From: Anthopleura xanthogrammica
Taxonomy: Eukaryota > Cnidaria > Anthozoa > Actiniaria > Actiniidae
Reading direction: 5' to 3'
Length of the DNA stretch: 64,000 nt
Assembly: GCA_964019055.1 (NCBI GenBank)
Contig: OZ025210.1
Coordinates: 7,459,547 to 7,523,546, forward strand
In this document: positions 35,784-46,081 of the stretch, one piece after another
How the letters are laid out: the number at the start of each line of letters is the position of its first letter
Numbering within the stretch: position 1 is the stretch's first letter
Translations under genes and position numbers: made by a program
Notes under the pieces: model-generated
What the model was told of the DNA's origin: nothing
Database searches by the model: none
What the model saw: only the letters and a program-made list of their open reading frames with translations

Positions 35784-36068
35784 GATTGAAGCTCTAGATC
35801 GTGCAAAAAAGACAAGAAATTCTGACTAATTCTCCAAGTGTTGCACTAAAATATCAAGCAAGAAATCAAGCATGTGACAAATTTGGCGCGAAAACTAGAC
35901 TCCCTGCAATGAACCCTGGGTAGCGGTCAAACAGACTGGGACTAGAGATCGAGGAACGCCTGACGAAACTTGCTAAATGAGAGAAAAACAAGAAAAGATG
36001 AAAAAATAAGTCCACGAAAAAAAGAAAAGTCTGAATGTTTTCTTATTTTTTATCTTATTTTTATTTCG
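35784..36068. promoter_or_regulatory. Divergent promoter of MCM7 (-) and GNAT gene a (+)
   Basis: Only 285 bp separate the two start codons, which face away from each other. No repeat lies within it. It holds the E2F-type site at 35882. About 160 bp on the GNAT side (from roughly 35905) recurs upstream of GNAT gene c (from about 41180). Neither 5' untranslated region is mapped. Confidence 0.75.
35882..35893. promoter_or_regulatory. E2F-type site upstream of MCM7
   Basis: TTTGGCGCGAAA matches the E2F/DP consensus TTTSGCGC in both directions and sits about 100 bp upstream of the MCM7 ATG. MCM genes are classic E2F targets in animals, so S-phase control is the natural reading. Confidence 0.7.
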
Positions 36069-38312
36069 ATGGGGACTGCTGACGAAAAGTGCTGTTTATA
36101 TTTTTACGATTTACAATCACGAGATATTCCTAAAGCGTCTTTTCCGAATGGTTATACCCTACTTACTTGGCAGGTACTGTATGGCTCAGGTTGGATTCAA
36201 TGGCCAAGTTTTAGAAAAACGCATTATTTTAGTAGTCTCTCCTTTATAGACCTAATATTGCTTTGCTGGACCTACTAAAATATATAAGATCAAATAAGTT
36301 AGAAGTATTTAAATGGTTACCCTTCACCCTTGGCCACCCTTCAAAAAAGTTTATTTCACCCTGGTTCGTGTTATATTATTTTGTGCCATAATTTTATTTT
36401 ACATCTGGTTCCCCCACCCTGGAGCATTTGACATTTTTTATGGTTTTTGTCCAATCCCCACCCCTTGCAGGAATAACCCCACCACAAGAATTCCTCATTT
36501 GCATAATCGTTTGCCATCATGACTACATATTCTTGTTGAGTAATTATTATGTCAATTGCTTTGTAGGAAGGCGCAGAGAAAATTTGGTTAGATATAGGTA
36601 AGTAAGAGAAATCTTTCTAAGATTCAATAGAGGTTATAAATCAAAGGTGGATTATGTAAAGGTATCCTCAGGGGCCATGCATAGCCAGGGGGAGGGACCC
36701 TCCCCCCCCCCCCCCCCCCCCCTCCCATATTGGGTATGCTCGTCGTATCTCTTAGGGGTAAAAATCAGCGATTTGGTAACTTTTAGGGTCTTAAATTTGA
36801 GGTTTAGCAAATCAGCACTTTCTGGTATCTTTTAGGGTGTTGAAAAAGGAACTAGCCCATCGCATAATAATGCAATACGTATGCCTTTGTAAACTCAGAA
36901 TATTACTCAATGTAATCTAAAGTATTTTTTAATAATATTATTTTTGTGGTATCTCTCAGGGGTTAAAATTTGCCAAGCCACGCCCTTTTGAAAAAACTCC
37001 TGGTATCTTTTAGGGTATTTTTGGAAATTTCCGACGAGCATACCCGATACTTTACCCCCGGAGTCCCCCCCATTCTGGGCAGTATGGCCGAACGTTTGCT
37101 CTACAAAAGTTGTGTAGTATTTAAGACAGTATCTACAATAACATCATTTTTATTTCAATTATATTTGTTTCTTGTTTTAAAACTTTTACCTAGTAACCAA
37201 AGCTTTTGAGCCTGGATTTGTAACAGACTGGACATGTGAAACTTTCATCCAAAGGTAAGTTACAATATATGATTGTTTATCCCACACCATAGAAAATACA
37301 GCCAATCAGAAAGCAGGAAAGCTGTTGCATATTCTTCGGTATTTCACTCTTCCTTCCCATTATGCACTGTGCATTGAATCTACGCATTTGTATTTTCTAT
37401 GGGGTGGGATAAAATGGTTATACAATGGTTTCTCGTATGTATACTAGAAACTACAAGTGACTCATGGGATATTCCACGGTATGCCACTCGAAACCATTGT
37501 ATAACTAGCATGTATTATATAACAGTTATACAATAGTTTTGAGTACTGACATTGATAACACGAAATATCCCACAAGGCACTAATGGATTTTCTAGTGTAC
37601 ACACGCCTACATCCCACACCATTGAAAATACAGGCCTAGGTCTATAGGCATCAGGTCACAGGCACAGTCAAGACACAGCAATGCCTGATGAAGAAATTAA
37701 AAATGGTGGAATACTGCAGCTGTATTTTCAATGAGGTTGGATAAATTACAGTTACTGTATGATTCCAAATGTATGACCAGTTTCAATAAATTTGCCTACT
37801 GTATCCATAAGCAATTTCCTGCTGCATTTCCTCATTTGTTAAAATGATTTTCACCTCAAATATTAGACATTTATGAGACAAAATGTGCAAATGCAGTCAA
37901 ACTTGTATCTTGGATTATTGCACTCATGATGTATCAATTCAGATATTTTATACAAGTCAAATTAATAGGGATTTATTCTTTGAAGTCTTTCTGTTTTTCA
38001 TCTTCTAGATATTTCAACAAGCCACAGTTCCATAAAGATGGCTTTTTTCTTGTCAAATATGGTAGCAATTTCATCGCAACAGCATTTGCTTGGCAAGAGG
38101 AAGAAGTTTCAAGCCAAGGCATATTGCATTGGCTAGCAGTGTTACCAGAACACAGAAGAAAGGGCATCGCAAAGGCACTGTGCTATCATGTGCTTCAATA
38201 TCATAAAGATAATGGAAAAAATATGGTGCTGTTGAAGACAGAAGTTTATAGAGACAAAGCAATACAACTTTATGAAAAAATTGGCTTTACAAGTCAGAAC
38301 AACCTCAGGTAA
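36069..38312 (+). CDS. GNAT-family N-acetyltransferase, gene a (4 exons, 166 aa)
   Basis: Predicted acetyl-CoA-dependent N-acetyltransferase; substrate unknown. Exons 36069-36173, 36567-36597, 37194-37254 and 38009-38312 join in phase. The N-terminus ends in a GYTLLTWQ strand. The last exon holds most of the GNAT fold: FFLVKYGSNFIATAFAW, then motif A (VLPEHRRKGIAKAL, fitting the R/Q-x-x-G-x-A acetyl-CoA pyrophosphate loop), and the closing AIQLYEKIGF strand. No signal peptide or membrane segment is visible. The layout (YTL-x-W, EAW-like segment, HPEYRGRG-like loop, RLY..GF) resembles bacterial MshD-like single GNAT domains more than the classic animal GLYAT proteins as I remember them. Head to head with MCM7. 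Confidence 0.85.
36690..37080. mobile_element. Poly-C/G-tipped fold-back element in GNAT-a intron 2
   Basis: A run of 21 C (36702-36722) is followed by CTCCCATATTGGGTATGCTC. The right end is CGACGAGCATACCCGATACT ... GGAGTCCCCCCC. The halves are inverted relative to each other and contain repeated TATCTTTTAGGGT blocks. Same family as 2945-3382 and 38393-38500. Confidence 0.65.
37277..37412. mobile_element. Fold-back element, first of two adjacent copies
   Basis: TATCCCACACCATAGAAAAT pairs with ATTTTCTATGGGGTGGGATA. The second copy is at 37609-37744. Between them a smaller fold-back (37417-37510) uses GGTTATACAATGGTTTC and its complement. Confidence 0.75.
37609..37744. mobile_element. Fold-back element, second copy
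   Basis: CATCCCACACCATTGAAAAT pairs with ATTTTCAATGAGGTTGGAT. Same ends as 37277-37412. In intron 3 of GNAT gene a. Confidence 0.7.
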
Positions 38313-38392
38313 TTAAATGACACTGGAGGATACCATAGCCAGATTGTCAGGATGTTGCACTTGCATTCAAGAAATTTGGGAGACATCTGGTC

Positions 38393-38500
38393 CCTGGGGG
38401 GGGGGGGGGGGGGGTGGGAACTAGCTCCCATATATAAAAGGGTGGGTATGCTTGTTGGAAATTTTGGGAATGACCCCCAAAAGGTACCTGAGTCTAGTCG
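38393..38500. mobile_element. Poly-G-tipped element, truncated
   Basis: A run of 19 G (38396-38414) is followed by TGGGAACTAGCTCCCATATA and AATGACCCCCAAAAGGTACC, as at 2953-3040. The right half is absent. It marks the point where similarity between the 3' flanks of GNAT a and GNAT c stops. Confidence 0.6.
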
Positions 38501-39078
38501 AGATGGTGTGGCAACTAATCATTTTTACTCATAATCTGTACCAAAAATATCTAAATATAAATTAATATGAATATAAAAATATATATAAGTAGAAATTAAA
38601 ACTATGGCTATTGTTGAGAACATTGAAATCAGAGTCCAGAAGGGTATTCGCGGGATCCGGGAAACGGTTAAAATATAGCACGGGATCCGGGAAACTAGGA
38701 AAACATCTAACGTGATTCGGGATATTGCCATCGGCCGTGACTCGGGAATTGCCGAATTCAATGTCCGGGATGCGGGATTTTGATTTCTGATGGTCGGGAA
38801 AAACGTGAAAAGCAAATAGGGTACAGAAATCTTTTCTTTTTTTTCTTTTTTTTTTTAATCAAAAACAATATGTACACGTTCATACAGGGCCGGCTGTCAC
38901 CCTGTCAAATCGGGCCCATTCGTCTTATTAAATCAATTTATACTTTAAGTTAAATATTAAATATTAAAAAAAAGTTAATATTGCGCGATCCGGGATCCAG
39001 ACCATGGCACCCAGATGATCATGCAGAATCTCACTTTTAAAGATGGTCATTTTTTTGCTATTTTTCTATAGGAATAGA
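38501..39078. other. Spacer between GNAT genes a and b
   Basis: AT-rich, with a cluster of short CGGGATCCGGGAAAC-like direct repeats (about 38650-38780 and 38985) and a poly-T stretch (38836-38858). No gene seen. Confidence 0.6.
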
Positions 39079-40526
39079 ATGAATGTTGGACAAGATAAAT
39101 GGCTTTACTATCTCAGAGAACTGCAATCACAACGAATAGCAGAACCTGACCTTCCTCAAGGATACTCTTTACACACATGGCATGTACGTTGATAGGACAT
39201 TACTCTATTATATGTATGTATTCAGGGCTACAGCACCTGTAGGGGCCAGGGGGGGCAGTTTTCCCCAGAAAAGTAAAGCAACTGCGGAATCAAATATTCA
39301 TTTTTTTGTGATCGTGTGTTGCGAAGTGGCCTTGTGCCCCTTCTCCCCCCCCCCCCCCCCCCCCGGTTTTTCAAGGTTCGCTATGGCCCTGATATTATGT
39401 TTTTTACTTCTGACAGTAGAGTTCTCTAGCAAGACATTTCTTTATTTGCTTACTTTTTAGGATGGAGCTGAAGATGTTTGGATGAAACTTGGTAATATAA
39501 TATATATTCTGCTTTTGTCATTCTTGTTGCAAGGAAAACAACAAAATATTACTTCACAAAATGAACAAATTGTTGTCGTTTACATTCCATTTTGGAGCAG
39601 GCGTAGCTCAGTTGGTTAGTGCGCCGCCTTCGGAGCTAGAGGTCCACGGTTCGATCCTCAGGATCTCCACGTCTGTTTCGACTTCACTCTGTTCTGTAGC
39701 TTTAGCTTTAAATACCCGTAATAAGGAGCACTGGTAGTTTGAGGGAGTAAAGGGCGCACCTTCGAACGCTTTAAACATGAGCCCCTGGCTCGGGAGAATT
39801 GGGCAACCACTCCCCGCGTTTCGAAGTAAAATATTGGCATTACCTTTTTTTTTTTTCCCCCATATAGTTCAAGAAGTATTTGGGCATGAATATGTTCTAC
39901 AATTGATACCACTTGGAACAGAAAGTTTTATGGAAAGGTTAAGTAGGGTAATTGTATTTATTGCTGTGGCCAAATTTTGTTTGCCATTTTATAAGATCAT
40001 CCTAACTTGGTGGATTTGAAAACTTGAGCTTCCAAAGGAAGGGGACATATATTATACCACTCTGCAGTGCTGTTATCTTCAAAAAATCTGTCATCATCAT
40101 TGCCATCACCCAATCATCACACCATTATCATCATACCATTATCATAATTGCCATCATCATCAACATCGCCATCATCATCACATCATCAAGAAGTTTCAAT
40201 GTATTGCTATATTTCTCAGGTATTACAGAAAGTCACGTTTCAAAAAGGATGGTTTCTTTCTTGTTAAAAATGGTGCTGAATACGTGGCAACTGCCTTTGC
40301 TTGGGAAGATGGTATGTCTTCTTGCTGTGGAAGGCTCTTGTGGTTGGCCGTATCACCAAAACATCGTAGAAAAGGCATTGGAAAAGCACTCTGTCATTCT
40401 GTGCTAAAGTATCATAAAAGTAGTGGCAAACGTTTTGTGTGGTTGAGGATAGGTCCCACGAAAACAAGGGAAGCTGCTGCAAAGCTATACGAAAATGTTG
40501 GTTTTATAAGAGAAGAAGCTAAATAA
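39079..40526 (+). CDS. GNAT-family N-acetyltransferase, gene b (4 exons, 170 aa)
   Basis: Exons 39079-39183, 39461-39491, 39868-39937 and 40220-40526 are in phase. Exons 1 and 2 have exactly the lengths of gene a (105 and 31 nt), and exon 3 is nine nucleotides longer. Motif A reads VSPKHRRKGIGKAL, an intact acetyl-CoA loop, with AAKLYENVGF at the end. The protein sequence is clearly more distant from a than c is, so the a/c duplication is younger. Exon 3 is preceded by a SINE whose tail forms its pyrimidine tract. AATAAA overlaps the stop codon (40522-40527). Substrate unknown. The ATG at 39079 opens exon 1 at the length seen in its paralogues; an AG lies just upstream, so an upstream 5' exon is possible. 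Confidence 0.82.
39222..39402. mobile_element. CAGGGCTACAGC-ended MITE with 20-C tract
   Basis: The ends CAGGGCTACAGC and GCTATGGCCCTG are near-complements. A run of 20 C lies at 39345-39364 just inside the right end. In intron 1 of GNAT gene b. Confidence 0.6.
39595..39855 (+). mobile_element. SINE-A (tRNA-derived), copy 1
   Basis: The tRNA-like head carries box A TAGCTCAGTTGG and box B GGTTCGATCC. A unique body follows (TTTAAATACCCGTAATAAGG, AGCGTTTAAAG-like, GGCTCGGGAGAATTGGGCAA) and ends near ATATTGGCATTACC plus a T run. A second copy lies inverted at 51815-52070. The acceptor-stem halves do not pair properly, so this is not a functional tRNA gene. Confidence 0.9.
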
Positions 40527-41381
40527 AACAAGGTTCAAATGTCGATCTTCTCATAAGCAGTACGCATTGAAAACCATAGATAATAAGACGGTCTTCTTTG
40601 ATGGCATTAGGTTCGGCAAAGAGACCATGAGGTCGCTCATGGTCTCTTGGTTCGGCTCATGATAAGAATATTCTATTCATTAGGAACAATGGCAGACGTT
40701 TGCGAGAAAATTACGCTTTAAGTTATCAATGGTGAAAGTTGTTAAATATATTAGATAAATAAATAGTTGTAGTCACGTCATGCTTATAACATACACATGT
40801 TGTGCATTGGTATAGTCCGACTCGTTAATTACAACAATGAAATACGAGAAACAACAGCGTCCTAATCTTATTATGACCTCTCTGAGCAGACTTTAGTCCG
40901 GGCTGACAAGGCTGATGAAATCCTCAAGATTTATTTCAAAAAGAGACTAGCCATGCAATATTTGTCTTGAAATACTTCGTGTTAAATTTCATACGACTCT
41001 GTCTATCTACTCGAGCTCAGTCTATCACACTGACATAATCTGATTGGAGGAGAGTAGTAGAGTTACCACGATGTAGGGCTCTGAACCAATGAGGGCCATA
41101 TGACGTAATAGTGTTGCGCAATTGTTCCATTTTGCGACGGAGAAAAAAAAACCGAAGGTAGTTTTATACTGGTTTGCCACAGGTAACCCAGTAATGAAAC
41201 CTGAGCAGCTACCAAACAGACTGGAACTAGAGATACAAGGAACGCCTGACGGAATTTGATAAATTGCGTGACGACGTGACGACGGGACAACCCTAGGAAC
41301 GTCGAGAAGGAGGCTAGGGAAGAAGACGATAAGAGAACAACAACAAAGTAAAATCAAAGTTTATTTATTTATTTCATTTTC
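40527..41381. other. Spacer between GNAT b and c; holds MITE 40532-40674 and a duplicated promoter half
   Basis: 40532-40674 matches 57441-57561 (GTTCAAATGTCGATCTTC ends) and contains a nested palindrome (AGAGACCATGAGGTCGCTCA...). From about 41180 the sequence matches 35905-36000 (AAACAGACTGG, GGAACGCCTGACG), the GNAT side of the MCM7 promoter; the E2F site is not included. Confidence 0.7.
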
Positions 41382-41594
41382 ATGGATAATGCTGACGATG
41401 ATTACTATTTATATTTTTACGATTTACAATCGCGTGATATTCCTAAAGCGTGTTTACCTGATGGATATACTTTGCACACATGGCAGGTAAGGCTGTGCCT
41501 TTCTCTCATTATCTAGGGGGGTATATGGATTTTGAGGAAGCGCAGCAATAATTTTAAACTTACACTTAGGGCTGTTATTTTGGTAATAGATTTT

Positions 41595-41785
41595 GAATAA
41601 GAAAGCTAGAACGAGAAGGTTAAACATTTTTAATTCGTTCTTATGAATATTTCGGCTACTCTCCAATAGCCATCAACAGAGAATGACATGGATCAACGGT
41701 TAACCGTTAACCTACTGGAGAGTAGCTGAAATGTTCATAAGTACGAGGTAAAAATGTTTAACCTTCTCGTTCTAGCTTTCTTATA
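41595..41785. mobile_element. Fold-back element, arms about 66 bp
   Basis: AAGAAAGCTAGAACGAGAAG and the following GGTTAAACATTTTTA are mirrored by TAAAAATGTTTAACCTTCTC and GTTCTAGCTTTCTTA. The centre has GGTTAACCGTTAACC-type self-complementary sequence. In the GNAT-c intron. Confidence 0.85.
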
Positions 41786-42454
41786 CACTTGTAGGGGGCT
41801 ATCAAGCCATAAATTATCAATGGTCCCTAAGAGACTTATGGTCCCTGATTATTTTGGTCTGAAACAACCATGGATTCGCTACGGCACTTTTCAAACTCTG
41901 ATTTAAAAGCGGGGGGGCATGATGAAAAACGGACAAACCAAACCGGTTCTTTCTCCGTATAATAATACCGAAAACTGATCATGGTGGAAATTTGCAATGC
42001 AAAATCACAGCTAGCCCAATTTAGATAAAAATATAAAGACTGAAAATAAAATCGGGAAAAATCGCGTTTAATTTTTTTTTTTTTATTCCAGGTCAAGATA
42101 TTCAATGTTCTCTATAATACAAACGAGCAAAAAAATCCATAAAAAATGCACTAGAACATTTTTTTTCGCTCGCGCCTTTGTTTTCCTATATTATTTCCCT
42201 ATGGTATCCCATGTGTGGATTTGGGTCAATATACTTTTCAAGGGACGAAAGTCCAGTCGCCATCTTGAAAACACAACACACTTTAAAGCACGATTTCACC
42301 GTCTTTTAAACCACAAACTCCCGAAAAAACTTGACCAAAATGGTCCCTCGGATGGGGGATTCAGTTTTTTAAGAGTCGTTTTGATCTTCCTCACCGACTT
42401 TTCGAAACGAAATTTGCGTGCAGAACATTGCAACATTTTTGTCTACTTTTATTT

Positions 42455-42942
42455 AGAGTAATTTTGTCGCGCAACTTGAGCGGCGATTTCAACGGCGATT
42501 TTATAGCAATCTTGATCGCGAGTGTAAACGCCCAGCGATTTTATTGCAAAGTTGCTGCGATATTTCCTAAAAACAACTGTGCCTTTTTCAAAGGCCCTCG
42601 GATAAAATGTTATTTCCCCTTCTTAGAACTTGTTTCTCGTGCCACCAGTGGTCATCCTCCATCGCCAGATTAATTTTACTTTCGTACTCGAAACTGACAT
42701 TTTTTTCCACCAAGGGGGAGGGGGGTAGACAAGGAGCATTTTTGGTATTTTCGAGTGAAAATCGCCGCCCGCGGTTGCACTAAATTTCGAGCATGTTCGA
42801 AATAGTGGCTTATCCCAGCCAAGTCGCCGTAAAATCGCCATAAAATCGGCGGCCGTTTACACGCGCGATTTGGAGTTGCGATAAATTCGCCGTTGAAATC
42901 GACGCTCAAGTCGCGCGACAAAATTGCTAGTGTAAACGGGCC
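42455..42942. mobile_element. MITE with about 90-bp CG-rich inverted ends
   Basis: AATTTTGTCGCGCAACTTGA ... GTGTAAACGCCCAGCGATTT at the left matches the complement of the right end (CCCGTTTACACTAGCAATTT, GTCGCGCGACTTGAGCG). Note that CGATTTCAACGGCGA is repeated in both arms. It replaces the region where exons 2 and 3 of GNAT c would be expected. Confidence 0.85.
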
Positions 42943-43306
42943 TACATACAAGTCAAATCAGGAATTTATCCTTTGAGGTCTTTTTGTTTTTCATTTTCTA
43001 GAATATCCGCCCAGCCACAGTTCCATAAAGATGGCTTTTTTCTGGTCAAATATGGTAGCAATTTCATCGCAACAGCATTTGCTTGGCAGGAGGAAGAAGT
43101 TTCAAGTCGAGGCAAAATAAGATGCCTGGGAGTGTTACCAGAACACAGAAGAAATGGCATTGCAAAGGCACTGTGTTAATCGGTTCTTCAATATCATAAA
43201 GATAATGGAAAAAATATGGTGATGGTGAAGACAGAAGTTTATAGAGACAAAGCAATACAACTTTATGAAAATATTGGCTTTACAAGTCAGGACCACTATC
43301 CAGGTA

Positions 43307-44840
43307 TAAATAGTGTAAATAAAACTGTACGTAGTCTAATAGTCAGAATGTTGCACTTGTATTCAAGCAATTTGAGAGACATCTGGTCCAAACACTTGTT
43401 GGCAATTGACAAATGACCAACTTGATGTTCACACAGAGCAAACAACTTAAAAGCACCAATACTGAGAAACCAGTCATTAACAGGGGAGAAGGAGATGATT
43501 TTTCCAAAACAGCAAATTGACAACTGAACATGCTTGGTAAAACAATCATTCTATTGACTTTCAACATACCAAGGTTATTGATAGGGGTAATTTTCGTATT
43601 TCTAAGACTCTGGAATCGGGGCATGCTGCCTTAATTCCCAATGCAGATAACAATTCAAAGCCCGTACCAGGACACTACACCATTCTTTAAAATTAGTTTC
43701 TAAATAGTCAAATATTCTTATCGTAATTTTTTCGTTTCTCCTTATTTGTAGACTGACAGCCGAAAGCTCAGAATTTTTACGAATTTAAACCAGTGTACGT
43801 TTGTATGATAGAGTAGTTTTCGTATATGAGTAGGAAACGACACCGGTCAACTTCTGTATGACACGCGTGAGAAACGTCTGCGCATGCTCTAAGTCCGTAT
43901 GCAAATTAGTCAAAAGCGTCTTCGTGCTATTGTAAAAATATGCAAATCTGACTTTCACACTTGCCTGAAGAATAGTCTTTACAAAATGCCAAAACTTAAA
44001 GTCAGTTCTTAAAACTTAAGGCTAATTTTTTCATATTGTCTTTATTAATACAGTATCTTGGTCTCACAAAAGTATACCCGCGAAATGTTTTGTATACTTG
44101 GAGAAAACAAGCATTTACTTTCCCACTAAAACTCTTGTAAATTCTTGGAAAGCGTGCTGAAAGGCACGCATGCGCAAACGTTTTTCTCTAGTGTCCTTCT
44201 GTATACGTACTGTGTCTTACCATAGCCTTAACTACGCGTTGTGATTGGATGAATTGCTGGAAGCAAATGGGAAGCCATTTCAATGTTTTGGCTTGTTCTA
44301 CCGTGCACGTGCTGTAAGTCAGTACCGTATGTTTCCCACTCATACGAAAACCGCTCTAAAGGTAATAATAATAACAGTAATAATAATTGAACAAATTGAT
44401 AAGAACGTAACCAGGATAAAACATATTTAAAAGTTATATAAAAATATTGTTACACTAGGCAATTTCTTGTCAAATGCGGATCGGGGGGGGGGGGGGGGTG
44501 GGGGGGGAGAATCCAGGGGGTCCAGACCTCCTGTCATACCTATGGTTCTATTGTTTGTTTTATCCTAAAATTTAGTTTTGCCACAAGTTTGAAGTAAACT
44601 TTGTATGAAAGTATACATTTGGACCCCCTCTCAACGTTTGGAAACCCCCTCTCCAGAAATTCCTGGATACACCCTTACCTTGTGCAACTTGACCCACATC
44701 AAGATTGCAAGACAATTTGCAAGGAACATTGCATAGCTAGTGTAACACCTCCTTAACGACCCGTTAGAACTGTTAGGCTTAACACAGTTTTTGTTTATGC
44801 ACTAGAGGCATGCAGCCTACCCGCTAAATCTACACTTTTT
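43307..44840. other. Gap between GNAT c and the LINE insertion
   Basis: No gene recognised. Contains an AT-rich stretch with two CGTATG-type turns (43790-43920) and a G-rich MITE copy at about 44480-44685 (poly-G then GGACCCCCTCTCAACGTTTG, CCTGGATACACCCTT), sister of 25600-25755. Confidence 0.6.
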
Positions 44841-44856
44841 CTTTTATTTAAAGCGC

Positions 44857-45212
44857 CACCTGACCACCATTCAGGAATTTCTAGATCGGTGCTATAGAAG
44901 AAAATATCTCACAAATAGAGTAGATATCTACAATCTAGTGGAGAAAACTGACAGGTCTATCGTTTGTAAAGTTCGTGATAATCAAAGGCATCCTTTAAGC
45001 GAAATGATCCCTAAGAAAAAGTCCGTTAAGTATGATCTTAGGAGTGTATCTAGCTATATGCCTAAAGTGAGGACAGAACGTTTCAAAGACAGCTTCATAA
45101 ATCGCTTACACTTTAAGTATAATATTTCCTTGTAACATTCATAATGTACGTTTTATGAATGAATAAAGATTTACTTTACTTTACTTTACTTTACTTACTT
45201 TACTTTACTTTA
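44857..45212 (+). mobile_element. 5'-truncated LINE with 16-bp target duplication and (TTTAC)n tail
   Basis: An open frame (about 44860-45135) ends in a non-LTR ORF2 C-terminal signature (YDLRS ... PKVRTERFKDSFINRL). A short 3' untranslated part and (TTTAC)n follow. CTTTTATTTAAAGCGC flanks both sides (44841-44856 and 45213-45228), which is an unambiguous target-site duplication. The insertion looks young. Confidence 0.9.
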
Positions 45213-45214
45213 CT

Positions 45215-45220
45215 TTTATT
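45215..45220 (-). promoter_or_regulatory. Candidate poly(A) signal of the Frizzled/TGF-beta-receptor gene, in the LINE target duplication
   Basis: AATAAA on the minus strand, about 60 nt past the stop at 45280. It lies within the copied 16 bases flanking the LINE, so a second copy exists beyond the LINE at 44843-44848. Confidence 0.45.
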
Positions 45221-45279
45221 TAAAGCGCGCTGAGATTATGGGGCTGTACTTGACAGCAGTGGCACGTGCCGCACACTGA

Positions 45280-45458
45280 TTAATGTTTTAATGTGATTGC
45301 TAGTACTGAAGCCAAAGCTGTTTTGATTGTAATGAAGTATATCCCATCATGTCCTGTAGATGTAGAACTGCTGTTCTGTGTAGTTGCCAAGATGCTTGGA
45401 GGTGTCGTTACTTTAACAGAAATGAAAGAAGCATAATTGCCGAATGAATATGTAATTA

Positions 45459-45522
<64 letters not shown>

Positions 45523-45919
45523 GAAAATAAATTAATAGAGGGAAGTATATACCTTTGGCAGTGATGTTGTTTCTGGCTGGATTACTCGTAGCTTTGACTT
45601 CAAATTAGACATGGTATCTTTAACTGATATAGACTTTTTTGCAGGTGACGTCAAAGCAGCTCAATTTGGAGGACAAAACAAAAGAATTTCAATCTCCTGA
45701 GAATTGAAACCTGTTGTTTTGTCCTCCAAATTGAGCTGCTTTCCGACTTGCTGGGGAGAAAAATGATAGAAAAATTCTACCTACCTGTTGACGTGACATT
45801 TGCAACCTCTGTGATTGGAATTCTAGTCGTGGGTTTAGCTGGGGGAAAGATAGGTACCACATATCTTTTAATGAGTTAAGATTCATTCATGTGTTCACCA
45901 TCATCATCAACATCATCAC

Positions 45920-45984
<65 letters not shown>

Positions 45985-46049
45985 CCATCATCATCACCAC
46001 AATAATCATCACCATCATCATCACCATCATCATCATCATCATCATCACC

Positions 46050-46081
<32 letters not shown>

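Larger units (their letters stand above)
41382..43306 (+). pseudogene. GNAT gene c, decayed duplicate of gene a
   Basis: Exon 1 (41382-41486, 105 nt, same length and donor position as a) is intact and ends GYTLHTWQ. The last exon (from 43002) is nearly identical to that of gene a. It has an in-frame TAA at 43177-43179 where gene a has TGC TAT, just after RRNGIAKALC, so the second half of the acetyltransferase fold would be lost. I find no equivalents of exons 2 and 3 between; two inverted-repeat elements fill the intron. Similarity to gene a runs on into the 3' flank until about 43390. A truncated product is possible, but an active enzyme is unlikely. Confidence 0.8.

Noticed and set aside
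39600..39672. tRNA gene
   Set aside because: A and B boxes are good, but acceptor-stem halves do not pair, and the same 240 bp including non-tRNA body recurs at 51815-52070. It is a SINE head.
42105..42461. 118-codon plus-strand frame
   Set aside because: No domain, poor composition, in the intron of a pseudogene, and running into a MITE end.
45302..45431. Plus-strand exon ending in EMKEA and a stop
   Set aside because: Open, but with no upstream partner exon or recognisable family. The minus-strand frame fits the phase and Thr-rich composition of the neighbouring linker exons.
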